This document shows, in pieces, positions 34,060-43,023 of a stretch of DNA of 53,718 bases. Below the pieces are notes generated by a model, which was not told the DNA's origin, ran no database searches, and saw only the letters and a program-made list of their open reading frames with translations. The stretch comes from Phycisphaerae bacterium (GTDB taxonomy: Bacteria > Planctomycetota > Phycisphaerae > Phycisphaerales > SM1A02). Made by a program: the position numbers and the translations under genes. Numbering within the stretch: the first letter of the stretch is position 1; each line of letters begins with the position of its first letter. The stretch covers positions 1 through 53,718 of the forward strand of contig JABHZL010000054.1 in assembly GCA_018656645.1 (NCBI GenBank), in the 5' to 3' direction.

Positions 34060-36731
34060 GCGGCTTTCCTCTTTATCGATGCAACTCCAGAAATGGTCAG
34101 AATTAAAGCGGGTATTCCAAGTACTAATACAACCATCCAAACCACATACGCAGTGTGTGATAGTCCTTCGATTCTACTTGACTGCTTCCCGATGGGACTT
34201 GCAGCAATCCAATCATCTAAACCTGCAAGCCACTCTACTGATGACAATAAAAATTCACTGTTACCCGGATTTGCCATCGTTACTTGACCATCGCCTAATT
34301 GGGAAGCTCTATCCGATGCCCATGAAAGCAACCAGCCACCAGAACCAACAACGATTGCCCTCGCTTCATCGTTGTACACAACTGCATTTGCAATTGATAC
34401 TTCACTTTGAAGCCTAGCCTTTCCTGTCGCATCCGTTTCAGCAGCCCAATTTTCATCTAGCCAACGATCTTCATCGGGCATAATTGCTAGCAGAGATTCC
34501 CCGCCGTCAAGTTCTAATGGCAACGGCATATACATTCGCCGCGAATCGACCGCTCTAGCAATTACATGATCACCAACTGTATGATCGATCAATTGGGCAC
34601 GTTGTATGTAAAGTTGTTGTGGACCAGTTGCAACTTGTTGCAGAACAACCTTCGATGTGTTTGCTTTTACACCCAATTGCATGAGCAATTTCGCCCATGG
34701 ATCAACTTGTCCGTATCTTGGCAACAAACTTGGTTGCACGTTCACCATGATCGATTCGTTCCCTGCAAGTAACCCACTTACTGCATCAAGTAAAGTTTGT
34801 TCACGTTGTGATATTTCTAAACCAGCTCTGCTTGAGGGGGGAATAACTACATACACAACTGGTCCATCTTCTAGGGAGGGTCTCGCATTGTCTGCAGGAA
34901 TCCATTCTAAAACTCTAAACCGGCTCGATTCTAATAATCCTCGCACTGCTGAAATATCAACTCCATCTTTATGTTTTGTTACTAAAGATTCCTCTTCTGC
35001 ATGCACGAACACAACTTGTGGAATCACTGGGGAATCAAGGGATCGCAATGCTGATGAGATAATTTGTTCACCGCGGAATCGTTGATCTTGCGAAATCCCA
35101 CTTGTTGACCTTCTGGCAGGAAATAGTAAAGATGCAGATATCATCATTGCCCGAGTTGGTGACATCAAAATTGCACCCTGCCCTTCCGTCAGTTGCATGG
35201 CTAGTTCACCAAATTCTAATCTACCAAGTCTTCGAAGCGCATCATCAGATTCTGCCAATTTCGTTGCCATCGTTTCAAACGCTGGCGCTTCTTCACTTGC
35301 AACAAGTGCGAATTCAGCGCTTCTATTTTCTCCTAACCACCACGCAACCTCTGAAAGTTCACGGGACCACCGACCGTTTGCGGCTGCAAGAATATCACGA
35401 GCAACAGCAAGCCTTGGCAATGGTTTTGAAACATCAACGTACATCGCCTTATCAACTTCATCGAGAATCAGCGTCCCGTCACGACCAAGCATTGCCAGAG
35501 ATGTTGTCAACGTTTGCAATGTTTCAAATTCTTTTGGAGTCACGGCAAGTTGAGAAACAAGTTCAGACCATGCAGATTCACTTGAAGCAAAGGTCATGAG
35601 TTCTTGGAATATTTTGATCCCATTATCGATTGTTTCCTCTGCGCCCTGCAGCTCATCGCTGTAAATTGTCATTAAATCTTGCAGCAGTACTTCATACGCA
35701 TCCATCGAAGATGGATTTGCTGGATCAATACGAGTAACAGACATCATTTCTGATGCATCTTCGTACCTGCGAAGTACTTCATCCACTTGTTTTGTTGCAG
35801 ATCTTCCAGACAATGTTTCATCCATGAGAACAACAATTCGCCATGGTTCATTGAGTGCACTTAAAAATGTAGTTGTTTGATCACTCAGTGTATAGCGTCT
35901 AGAACCAGTGGCATCTATCCTAGTTCGAAATTGTTCTTGTAAGGCAAGTTCGTTTATTGCAACAAGCGAAGCAATCAATGAAACTCCGCAAACAATTACT
36001 TTTGTCAATTGCAATGAAGATCGTCGTGTTCGGTCTACTGTGAACGATGCAAGCAAGGTCATCACAATAATAATTGAAAGAAAATAGACAACACCTGAAC
36101 TGTCTAGAAGCCCTATCGAAAAGGCGCTCGTGCGAAGATCTGGGTCAAAGGCGAACACAATATCTGCGAATCGAGAGGGAATGAGAGTTGGTATTACTTT
36201 CGTTCCAAGTGACAATGTTAACCAGAAAAATGTAGTAACTAGATACGCAACGGTTTGTGATGTTGTAAGCGCTGAAATAACAATACCAGTTGCAACAACT
36301 GCCCCACCTAAAAGAAGCAGCCCTAAGTAGCCACTTAATATTGCCCCATAGTCGGGTTGTGCGTAGAGTTCCAACACGATCACGAGCGGCGTTGTCGTCA
36401 ACAACACAAAGAGGAGAAAACACCATGCAGCGACAAACTTACCTTTCGCAATTTGGAAAGATGAGATCGGAGACGCAAGCAAAAGATCCCACGTTCCAAC
36501 TCGTCTCTCTTCGGCAATCAACCGCATCGTGATTGCTGGGCAAAGCAAAATAAGTAACCAAGCAGAAAAATCGAACACTGGCCGCATCGTCGCTATGCCA
36601 CCTTGATCAAACACACCCGAAACAAACGCAACGGCGCATAAACAAGAAAATAAAGCAGCGACAATCGGTCCTGTTGCAACGCAAAAGAGCAAACGTAAAT
36701 CCCGTCTAAATAGAGCAAATCCACTTTTCAT
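34056..36731 (-). CDS. Fused GldF/GldG-type ABC permease
   Basis: An 891-residue membrane protein combining a permease half and a periplasmic half that are often separate genes (GldF and GldG). Residues 1-240 have six or so helices (for example SAWLLILLCPAITMRLIAEE, GLLLLGGAVVATGIVISALT, VYFLSIIIVMTLLASF), with the ERRVGTWDLLLASPISS coupling segment. Another helix (about 245-265) is followed by RRYTLSDQTTTFLSAL and VDEVLRRYEDAS, the start of the GldG-like domain. A last helix, VVLVLGIPALILTISGVASI, ends the protein. It overlaps the ATPase gene before it and the DUF4340 gene after it by four bases each. In gliding bacteroidetes this ABC complex aids motility; here its role is unknown. Confidence 0.8.
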   Translation of the reverse strand: MKSGFALFRRDLRLLFCVATGPIVAALFSCLCAVAFVSGVFDQGGIATMRPVFDFSAWLLILLCPAITMRLIAEERRVGTWDLLLASPISSFQIAKGKFVAAWCFLLFVLLTTTPLVIVLELYAQPDYGAILSGYLGLLLLGGAVVATGIVISALTTSQTVAYLVTTFFWLTLSLGTKVIPTLIPSRFADIVFAFDPDLRTSAFSIGLLDSSGVVYFLSIIIVMTLLASFTVDRTRRSSLQLTKVIVCGVSLIASLVAINELALQEQFRTRIDATGSRRYTLSDQTTTFLSALNEPWRIVVLMDETLSGRSATKQVDEVLRRYEDASEMMSVTRIDPANPSSMDAYEVLLQDLMTIYSDELQGAEETIDNGIKIFQELMTFASSESAWSELVSQLAVTPKEFETLQTLTTSLAMLGRDGTLILDEVDKAMYVDVSKPLPRLAVARDILAAANGRWSRELSEVAWWLGENRSAEFALVASEEAPAFETMATKLAESDDALRRLGRLEFGELAMQLTEGQGAILMSPTRAMMISASLLFPARRSTSGISQDQRFRGEQIISSALRSLDSPVIPQVVFVHAEEESLVTKHKDGVDISAVRGLLESSRFRVLEWIPADNARPSLEDGPVVYVVIPPSSRAGLEISQREQTLLDAVSGLLAGNESIMVNVQPSLLPRYGQVDPWAKLLMQLGVKANTSKVVLQQVATGPQQLYIQRAQLIDHTVGDHVIARAVDSRRMYMPLPLELDGGESLLAIMPDEDRWLDENWAAETDATGKARLQSEVSIANAVVYNDEARAIVVGSGGWLLSWASDRASQLGDGQVTMANPGNSEFLLSSVEWLAGLDDWIAASPIGKQSSRIEGLSHTAYVVWMVVLVLGIPALILTISGVASIKRKAA

Positions 36732-37633
36732 GCGTGCACCTGCGATTCTTGAATGAGACGAAGATATGTCATTTCGATCGATTCTCCAACTGGTTGAATC
36801 AAGCGAATCAAACCACCTTCTTGGGAGACGATCTTTGCAATCTGTTCACCTGAAATATCTTCACAAATGCAACGTGTCCAATTTTCATCAATCACAGCAC
36901 AAGTTGATGTTGGAAGTTTCGATGCAATGGAATGAGGAGATATTTCAACAGAAACAGAAGAACCACAAGAGCTGAGCGATTCAAACGTTCCGTCAGCGAC
37001 TATTTGCCCATGGCACAAAATAGATACAACGTCACATGTAGCTTCAACTTCTGCAAGATTATGCGATGAATAAAGAACTGCTGCATCAGAAGCAACATCC
37101 TTCACAATCTCGCGAAAGGAAACACTCTGTTCCGGATCAAGACCAGTCGAGGGTTCATCGAGCACAACAAGTTTTGGTTCATGCAGTAATGCCGCGGCAA
37201 GTCCAACGCGCTGTCGGTATCCACGGGATAAGGTTCCAATTGGTTGATTGAGAACATGTGTAATATCACACCGTTGAGACCATTTTTCTATGGCCTGACT
37301 GCGAGTGGTTCGGTCAAGTCCATACACGCGGCTTACATATAAAAGATAGTCGATAGCACGAAGTTCACTTGGTAATGGTGCACCTTCTGGCAAATACCCA
37401 ATGAGACGTTTAGCAAGTACTGGGTCTCGCGAAATATCAATGCCATTAATCAATATGGTTCCCATGCTGGGAGTAAGCACCCCGCAAATCATGCGAAGTG
37501 CCGTTGATTTTCCTGCACCATTTGGGCCTAAAAGACCTCGTATCTGCCCTTTTTGGAGAGATAAATCAACACTCTTCAGCGCGTGAATAGTTGCAAAATT
37601 ACGGGTCAGGTTGGAAGTCTGAAGGATCATCAT
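36728..37633 (-). CDS. ABC transporter ATPase, GldA type
   Basis: Energising subunit of the ABC system, 301 residues. Walker A is GPNGAGKST (about 39-47), the signature LSRGYRQRVGLAAALLHEP (LSxGxxQR type), Walker B KLVVLDEPSTGLDP, and the switch His in LYSSHNLAEVEATCD. The C-terminal 80 residues are the regulatory tail typical of ABC-2 exporters. The frame extends 35 codons further upstream, but ATG 37633 or 37630 gives the normal start MILQTSNLTRNFATIHAL; TAAAAT (37652-37647 on the minus strand) ends 13 nt before it. The stop overlaps the permease ATG. Confidence 0.92.
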   Translation of the reverse strand: MMILQTSNLTRNFATIHALKSVDLSLQKGQIRGLLGPNGAGKSTALRMICGVLTPSMGTILINGIDISRDPVLAKRLIGYLPEGAPLPSELRAIDYLLYVSRVYGLDRTTRSQAIEKWSQRCDITHVLNQPIGTLSRGYRQRVGLAAALLHEPKLVVLDEPSTGLDPEQSVSFREIVKDVASDAAVLYSSHNLAEVEATCDVVSILCHGQIVADGTFESLSSCGSSVSVEISPHSIASKLPTSTCAVIDENWTRCICEDISGEQIAKIVSQEGGLIRLIQPVGESIEMTYLRLIQESQVHA

Positions 37634-37776
37634 GAGGAAGGTGTGGATTTTAGGGCAAAGAAGCCCATAAGTTTCACTGAATGTACCGCAGTTTATCAAG
37701 CAAAAGGGGTCAATACTCCGATGGCATTTCGATTGCATCTTCTAAAAATGGGTGTAGGCTAGGAATAAGTAAGGTA

Positions 37777-39084
37777 ATGGCAACAGCAATGGCAGAAAAA
37801 CGCCAACGATTACAAATTGCGTTCGACGCTACGATCGACCCAAAGATCGCAGAGTTGCTATCCTCACATTTTGAAATCGTAGCCCCTGACCAAGAGAGTG
37901 AATTGATCCTTTCTGGCGGTGGGGCAATCCAAGCAAAAATTAACGCCATTTGCGATGCTGGAATGGAACTTACTCAGTTTGACGCTTCGACCGTTCGATC
38001 ACTTAATGTCGCGCAGCGACTTCGGTTAATGGAAGAAAAAGTCATTCTATACGTACACGACCTTCTTGATATGGATAACTTTGAGATACGTTTGCTTGAC
38101 CAACGCACTGGTGCACTTGAGTTGGTCATTGCAGAAAATCTTTCGCCCCTAAAAATTGGCGAGGTTATTTTTGCAAAAGAGACTGAAAATGGTATTTGTG
38201 GTCTTGTTGCTTCAACGGGGACAAGTTATATCTGCGGCGATGTTGAAGCAGAACCACTCTATAAAACGGGTCTTGACAGTGCCGCCTCTTCACTCACAGT
38301 CCCACTTTGGATGAACGACAAAATCATTGGTGTATTTAACGCAGAATCAAAAACAAAAAATGCATTTGATGAGAATGATCGACGCATGGCTGAAATATTC
38401 GGTCGGTACATCGCAGGCGCAATGCATACGTTAGATCTCTTAGTTGTTGAGCGTTACACTACAAATGAAGAAGTCTCAAAGAATATTCTTACAGAACTTG
38501 AAGAACCCTTGAAACTTATAGCTGACCTTTCAAACAAATTACTTCTAAGTGGAAGTGATGTAGATACTGCAAAGAAACTTGTAGCAGCATCAGAAACAGT
38601 CGAACAACGATTAAAAGCGTGTACCGGTGGACCACAAACAATTTTAGACGCTGACCGTGCAGGTTTTATCCAGGCCGATCCAACGCTTCAAGGTAAGAGA
38701 GTCCTCGTTGCTGATGACGAAGAAGCCGTCCGATTGGGCGTGCGAGATGTCATGGCAAAACTTGGGTTTGAAGTAACAGTTTGTGTAGATGGCACTGAAA
38801 CTTATGAAGTACTGAAGGATTCAAAGGCTGCTGGAACACAATTTGATCTGATTATTTCTGATATTCGTATGCCAGGTCTCAATGGATATGAAGTTTTTCA
38901 TGCTGCTACAGAATTTTGGCCGGATCAAATTGTTGTGCTGATGACTGGCTTTGGATACGACCCCCACCACTCCATCATGCGAGCAAGCCAAGAGGGCATG
39001 CACACAGTGTTGTTCAAACCATTTAGAACCGATCAGCTGATCGAAATTGTGCAAAAAGCTTGCCGAAAAAAGGTCGGCAATTAA
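37777..39084 (+). CDS. GAF domain - response regulator protein
   Basis: A cytosolic signalling protein of 435 residues with the order GAF then receiver. The GAF domain spans about 85-225 (EKVILYVHDLLDMDNFEIRL, GICGLVASTGTSYICGDV, SLTVPLWMNDKIIGVFNAES). A helical linker follows that looks like a dimerisation helix but has no H-box histidine, and there is no ATPase domain. The receiver spans about 305-430, with the phosphoacceptor Asp362 in IISDIRMPG, LMTGFG, and the conserved Lys in LFKPFRT. No DNA-binding or enzymatic output domain is present, so it likely passes the signal by protein contact. The long open frame begins at 37681; I take ATG 37777 (or 37789). Confidence 0.8.
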   Translation: MATAMAEKRQRLQIAFDATIDPKIAELLSSHFEIVAPDQESELILSGGGAIQAKINAICDAGMELTQFDASTVRSLNVAQRLRLMEEKVILYVHDLLDMDNFEIRLLDQRTGALELVIAENLSPLKIGEVIFAKETENGICGLVASTGTSYICGDVEAEPLYKTGLDSAASSLTVPLWMNDKIIGVFNAESKTKNAFDENDRRMAEIFGRYIAGAMHTLDLLVVERYTTNEEVSKNILTELEEPLKLIADLSNKLLLSGSDVDTAKKLVAASETVEQRLKACTGGPQTILDADRAGFIQADPTLQGKRVLVADDEEAVRLGVRDVMAKLGFEVTVCVDGTETYEVLKDSKAAGTQFDLIISDIRMPGLNGYEVFHAATEFWPDQIVVLMTGFGYDPHHSIMRASQEGMHTVLFKPFRTDQLIEIVQKACRKKVGN

Positions 39085-39105
39085 AGATTTGACTCAATTC
39101 GCACG

Positions 39106-39111
39106 TACAAT
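39106..39111 (+). promoter_or_regulatory. -10 box of prmC, leaderless type
   Basis: TACAAT followed by six bases (CTCTAC) and GTG at 39118. No Shine-Dalgarno. A TTGACT lies only 11 bp upstream, too close for a -35. Confidence 0.6.
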
Positions 39112-39117
39112 CTCTAC

Positions 39118-40002
39118 GTGAGCGAAACACAAATAACCAAATGGACGACACGCCTACTCCTTGATTGGATGTACGGGCAATTTAAGACCAAAAAAATCGA
39201 TAATCCACGTTTGATTGCCGAGATGCTCCTCACACATGTACTCGGTGGAGAACGAATTGATCTCTACGCACATGCAGATCGAATTGCAACTGATGCAGAA
39301 CGAAAAACGTTGCGTGAATTTGTGCAACGAGCAATGAAGCACGAGCCAGTGCAATACATTGTTGGAACTGCTTGGTTTTTTGGAATCGAGTTTCAAGTCA
39401 ATAATACGACACTGATTCCCCGAACTTGTACTGAACGCATCGTTGAACAAGTGATTGCTCATTGCAAACTATCTACTGAACCAACATGCAACATTGCTGA
39501 TATTGGAACTGGTACTGGTTGCATTGCAATCACTCTTGCAAACAATATGAAGAAGGCATCCATTGTTGCAACTGACATCTCAAATGATGCGATTGAATTA
39601 GCCAAAACCAATGCGGCAATTCAACAAGTTGACTCCCAAATTTCATTCATGCAAGGCGATGGAGTTGACCCAATTATCGATCTTGATCCATTCGATGCCA
39701 TCTGCTCCAACCCACCTTATATTCCAGACAATGAACTCGCTGAACTTGCTGCAAATGTTCTTGATTGGGAACCAGAATTGGCACTTTCAGGTGGAAAAGA
39801 CGGTTTACGGGTTATCTCAAATATCATCGCCAATGCTCCAAAAAACCTTAAACCTAACGGGCTTCTCATCATTGAAATCGCTTCTTCAACGAGAGACCAA
39901 GCACTTGCTCTTGCGAAAGAAGAATCTGATTTAGTGGACATAAAAATCATTCGAGATGCTTTTGGGGACGACCGTTTTCTAAGGGCAATTCGGCGGGTGT
40001 AG
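39118..40002 (+). CDS. prmC: Peptide chain release factor N5-glutamine methyltransferase
   Basis: Methylates the Gln of the GGQ motif in release factors RF1 and RF2; 294 residues. The helical N-terminal domain contains RMLLTH-like AEMLLTHVLGGERIDLYAHAD and PVQYIVGTAWFFG; the SAM site is IADIGTGTGCIAITLA (about 125-140) and the catalytic motif is SNPPYIPDNE near 199. Ends in IKIIRDAFGDDRFLRAIRRV, as in family members. GTG start, leaderless by its promoter. putA follows 18 bp downstream with its own -10 box. Confidence 0.95.
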   Translation: MSETQITKWTTRLLLDWMYGQFKTKKIDNPRLIAEMLLTHVLGGERIDLYAHADRIATDAERKTLREFVQRAMKHEPVQYIVGTAWFFGIEFQVNNTTLIPRTCTERIVEQVIAHCKLSTEPTCNIADIGTGTGCIAITLANNMKKASIVATDISNDAIELAKTNAAIQQVDSQISFMQGDGVDPIIDLDPFDAICSNPPYIPDNELAELAANVLDWEPELALSGGKDGLRVISNIIANAPKNLKPNGLLIIEIASSTRDQALALAKEESDLVDIKIIRDAFGDDRFLRAIRRV

Positions 40003-40005
40003 TGA

Positions 40006-40011
40006 TAGAAT
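40006..40011 (+). promoter_or_regulatory. -10 box of putA
   Basis: TAGAAT just after the prmC stop ends 9 nt before ATG 40021, giving a leader of about two bases. No Shine-Dalgarno. Confidence 0.45.
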
Positions 40012-40020
40012 GTCGCACCT

Positions 40021-43000
40021 ATGGCATTCTTCAAACGACAATCTAAAGCGGCTGCTCCAACCATTGACCCAAGTGAACGAAACACAAAGAGTGTGTTCGA
40101 TGCAGGGACAGAACAACGAATCTTAGCGATCGGCAGCTTGCTTCTCGACCAAGCTCGATCGAAGAAGCAAAGTTGGCTTTCAACTGCATTCTGGTCTGAC
40201 AAACTCATGGATTGGGCAATGCAAGACGAAGCGTTCAAAATTCAGCTCTTCCGTTTTGTTGATACGTTTCCAATGCTCGTTACCCCAGAACAAGTACACG
40301 AACATCTTATGGATTACCTCACGCAGCCGGATGTAAAACTTCCTCCCGGCTTGGGAATGGGTCTAAAGGCTGGCGGCATAATGCAGGGCACAATGACAAA
40401 AACTGTCACGAGCCAAATTACAAAAATGGCAGAACGATTTATTGCCGGTACTGATGCAGCCTCTGCCCTGCCTTCGCTAGAAAAAATCTGGAATGAAGGT
40501 GTCGCATTTTCAGTTGATCTACTCGGTGAAGCGTGTGTAAGTGATGCAGAAGCAGTGGAATATCGTCAACGATATTTAGACTTACTCACAAATTTGCCAA
40601 AAACAGTTTCTTCCTGGAAAACACAGCATGTATTAGAAAATGATCACTTAGGACCTATTCCAAGAACGAATATCTCTATCAAAATTAGTTCTCTTTTTGC
40701 AAACACCGACCCAATTGCAAATGATGTTTCCATTGATGGTTTGTTCGAAGCGCTTCGACCAATTCTTGAAGAAGCGCAGCGTAACGGCACACTCATCAAC
40801 TTTGATATGGAACAGTTTGAGTATAAAGATTTGACTCTTGATCTCTTTATGCGATGTTGCGATGAAATTGATTTCCCTGCTGGTTTAGCAATGCAAGCGT
40901 ACCTTCGCAGTGGAGATGAGGATGCAAAACGAATCATAGAATGGTCAACGCGAACTGGTCGATGTGTCACAGTCCGACTTGTCAAAGGGGCATACTGGGA
41001 TTACGAAACAATTCATGCTGAAGAAATGGGCTGGCCAGTACCGGTTTGGAGCCGTAAAGTCGATACCGATGCGTGCTTTGAACGAATGGCAGCGCTGTTT
41101 ATCGAATCAACACCTGCAGAAAACGGACAAGGTGGTGTAAAGCTCGCACTTGGTTCACACAACATTCGTTCCATTGCAACAGCAATGGCATTACTCGAAA
41201 AACGTGGGCTTCCCCCTGCCGCGCTAGAACTACAAATGTTACGAGGCATGGCTGATCAACTCAAAGGAGGCGTTCTTAGTGAAGGATTGCGTCTCAGGGA
41301 ATACGTTCCTGTTGGCGAAATGATTCCAGGCATGGCATATTTAGTCCGGCGACTCTTAGAAAATACTTCAAATGAATCTTGGTTACGCAGCAGTTTTGTT
41401 GATGATGCTGATGCAACGGTTCTACTCGCTTCACCACACGTGCAACACCAAGGAATTGATCCCGGTATTGCTCGAATTGAAGACGCACCAGAGAGACATC
41501 ACCTTTCCCCTGCCGTTGAGGGTGTTGGTGATAATAGACCATTCTTTACAGAGTCATACAGAGATTTTGCAATTGCAAAAACACGAGATGATTTTGCGCT
41601 CGCAGTTCATTCTTCCACAATTCCAAAAATATCTCGCGTTGAAACTGTAGAAGAAATGTCTAAAATTGTAGCGCTTGCTGAGGCTGCATTCCCTAGTTGG
41701 CGTGACACTGATCCATTTGTTCGATCACAAGTATTGGTAAAAGCCGCAGCAATCATGCGAGACCGTCGCGACGAAATGTGCGGTGTTGTGATGAAAGAAG
41801 CTGGAAAAACATGGCGGGAAGCAGACGGCGAAGTGTGTGAAGCAATTGATTTTTGCGAATATTACGCACGTATGGCACCAGAACTTTTTGAACGAGATCG
41901 AATTGGAGAATTCATTGGCGAACTCGACCAACAGTTTTACCAACCGCGTGGCGTTGCAGCAGTAATTAGTCCATGGAATTTTCCTATGGCAATCTGTTGT
42001 GGAATGACTGTGGCAGCACTTGTCACAGGGAACTCTGTGATCGTAAAACCTGCAGGCCAAACGGTAGGTATTGCAAAGTATATTTGCGAAATGTTGTGGG
42101 AAGCAGGTGCACCACGTGATGTCCTTCATTATGCCGCAGGTCCAGGTGCTATTGTTGGAGCAGCACTTGTCCGTGATCCACGAATTTCTATCATTGCGTT
42201 CACTGGTTCCAAAGCAGTTGGACTCGACATCCTTAAATCTGCTGGGAATACACCTGAAGACCAACCATTCGTCAAAAAAGTTGTCTGCGAAATGGGAGGC
42301 AAAAACGCTGTGATCATCGATGCTTCTGCAGATCTTGACGAAGCGGTTCTCGGTGTGAGGCAAAGTGCATTTGGATATCAAGGGCAAAAATGTTCTGCAT
42401 GCAGCAGAGCGATTGTTGTTGATTCGGCGCACGATATTTTTCTTGAACGGCTAGTTGAATCAACACGAACATTGGTTGTCGGTGATGTATTAGATCCGAG
42501 TTCTGACATGGGACCAGTTATCGATTCGAAAGCTGCTGACGAAATTCGTTCCTATATTGAAATCGGAAAAACTGAAGGCAACTTAGAACTTGCGGGACAT
42601 GTTCCTGACGGGCTTGATGAAAAAACAGGACGAGATCATATTGGTCCGCACATTTTTTCTGGCATTGAACCACATCACCGAATCGCTAAAGAAGAAATAT
42701 TCGGACCAGTCCTAGCTGTCATGCGTGTCAAAGATTTCGATGAAGCCTTGAAAGTTGCAAATTCATCCGAATACAAACTCACCGGCGGTGTCTATAGTCG
42801 CAAACCTGCGCACCTTGAAAGAGCAAGACGTGAATTTAGAGTTGGCAATCTATACCTCAACAGAGGATGTACTGGTGCGCTTGTCGCGAGAATGCCATTT
42901 GGTGGATTCGGCATGTCTGGCGTAGGATCAAAGGCTGGTGGCAAGGATTATCTATTGCAATTTGTTGAACCACGAGCAATTTGTGAAAACACGATGCGCC

Positions 43001-43023
43001 GCGGTTTTGCACCTGGGCTGTAA
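40021..43023 (+). CDS. putA: Bifunctional proline dehydrogenase / P5C dehydrogenase
   Basis: Oxidises proline to glutamate in two steps (FAD- then NAD-dependent), 1000 residues. The proline dehydrogenase barrel spans about 60-450, with RLVKGAYWDYETIHA, LGSHNIRSIATAMALLE and LELQMLRGMADQL. The aldehyde dehydrogenase half from about 510 shows ISPWNFPMAICCGMTVAALV, VIVKPAGQT, VVCEMGGKNAVIID and the nucleophile Cys791 in GYQGQKCSACSRAIV. It lacks the N-terminal ribbon-helix-helix DNA-binding domain of the enterobacterial trifunctional PutA, so it does not autoregulate that way. Tail-to-tail with kefB with no bases between the stops. Confidence 0.96.
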   Translation: MAFFKRQSKAAAPTIDPSERNTKSVFDAGTEQRILAIGSLLLDQARSKKQSWLSTAFWSDKLMDWAMQDEAFKIQLFRFVDTFPMLVTPEQVHEHLMDYLTQPDVKLPPGLGMGLKAGGIMQGTMTKTVTSQITKMAERFIAGTDAASALPSLEKIWNEGVAFSVDLLGEACVSDAEAVEYRQRYLDLLTNLPKTVSSWKTQHVLENDHLGPIPRTNISIKISSLFANTDPIANDVSIDGLFEALRPILEEAQRNGTLINFDMEQFEYKDLTLDLFMRCCDEIDFPAGLAMQAYLRSGDEDAKRIIEWSTRTGRCVTVRLVKGAYWDYETIHAEEMGWPVPVWSRKVDTDACFERMAALFIESTPAENGQGGVKLALGSHNIRSIATAMALLEKRGLPPAALELQMLRGMADQLKGGVLSEGLRLREYVPVGEMIPGMAYLVRRLLENTSNESWLRSSFVDDADATVLLASPHVQHQGIDPGIARIEDAPERHHLSPAVEGVGDNRPFFTESYRDFAIAKTRDDFALAVHSSTIPKISRVETVEEMSKIVALAEAAFPSWRDTDPFVRSQVLVKAAAIMRDRRDEMCGVVMKEAGKTWREADGEVCEAIDFCEYYARMAPELFERDRIGEFIGELDQQFYQPRGVAAVISPWNFPMAICCGMTVAALVTGNSVIVKPAGQTVGIAKYICEMLWEAGAPRDVLHYAAGPGAIVGAALVRDPRISIIAFTGSKAVGLDILKSAGNTPEDQPFVKKVVCEMGGKNAVIIDASADLDEAVLGVRQSAFGYQGQKCSACSRAIVVDSAHDIFLERLVESTRTLVVGDVLDPSSDMGPVIDSKAADEIRSYIEIGKTEGNLELAGHVPDGLDEKTGRDHIGPHIFSGIEPHHRIAKEEIFGPVLAVMRVKDFDEALKVANSSEYKLTGGVYSRKPAHLERARREFRVGNLYLNRGCTGALVARMPFGGFGMSGVGSKAGGKDYLLQFVEPRAICENTMRRGFAPGL

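Noticed and set aside
37681-37776. N-terminal extension of the GAF-receiver protein
   Set aside because: The 32 extra codons look like non-coding sequence, and a methionine starts the conserved-looking part at 37777.
39089-39094. TTGACT as the -35 of prmC
   Set aside because: Only 11 bp from the TACAAT box; sigma-70 promoters need about 16-18.
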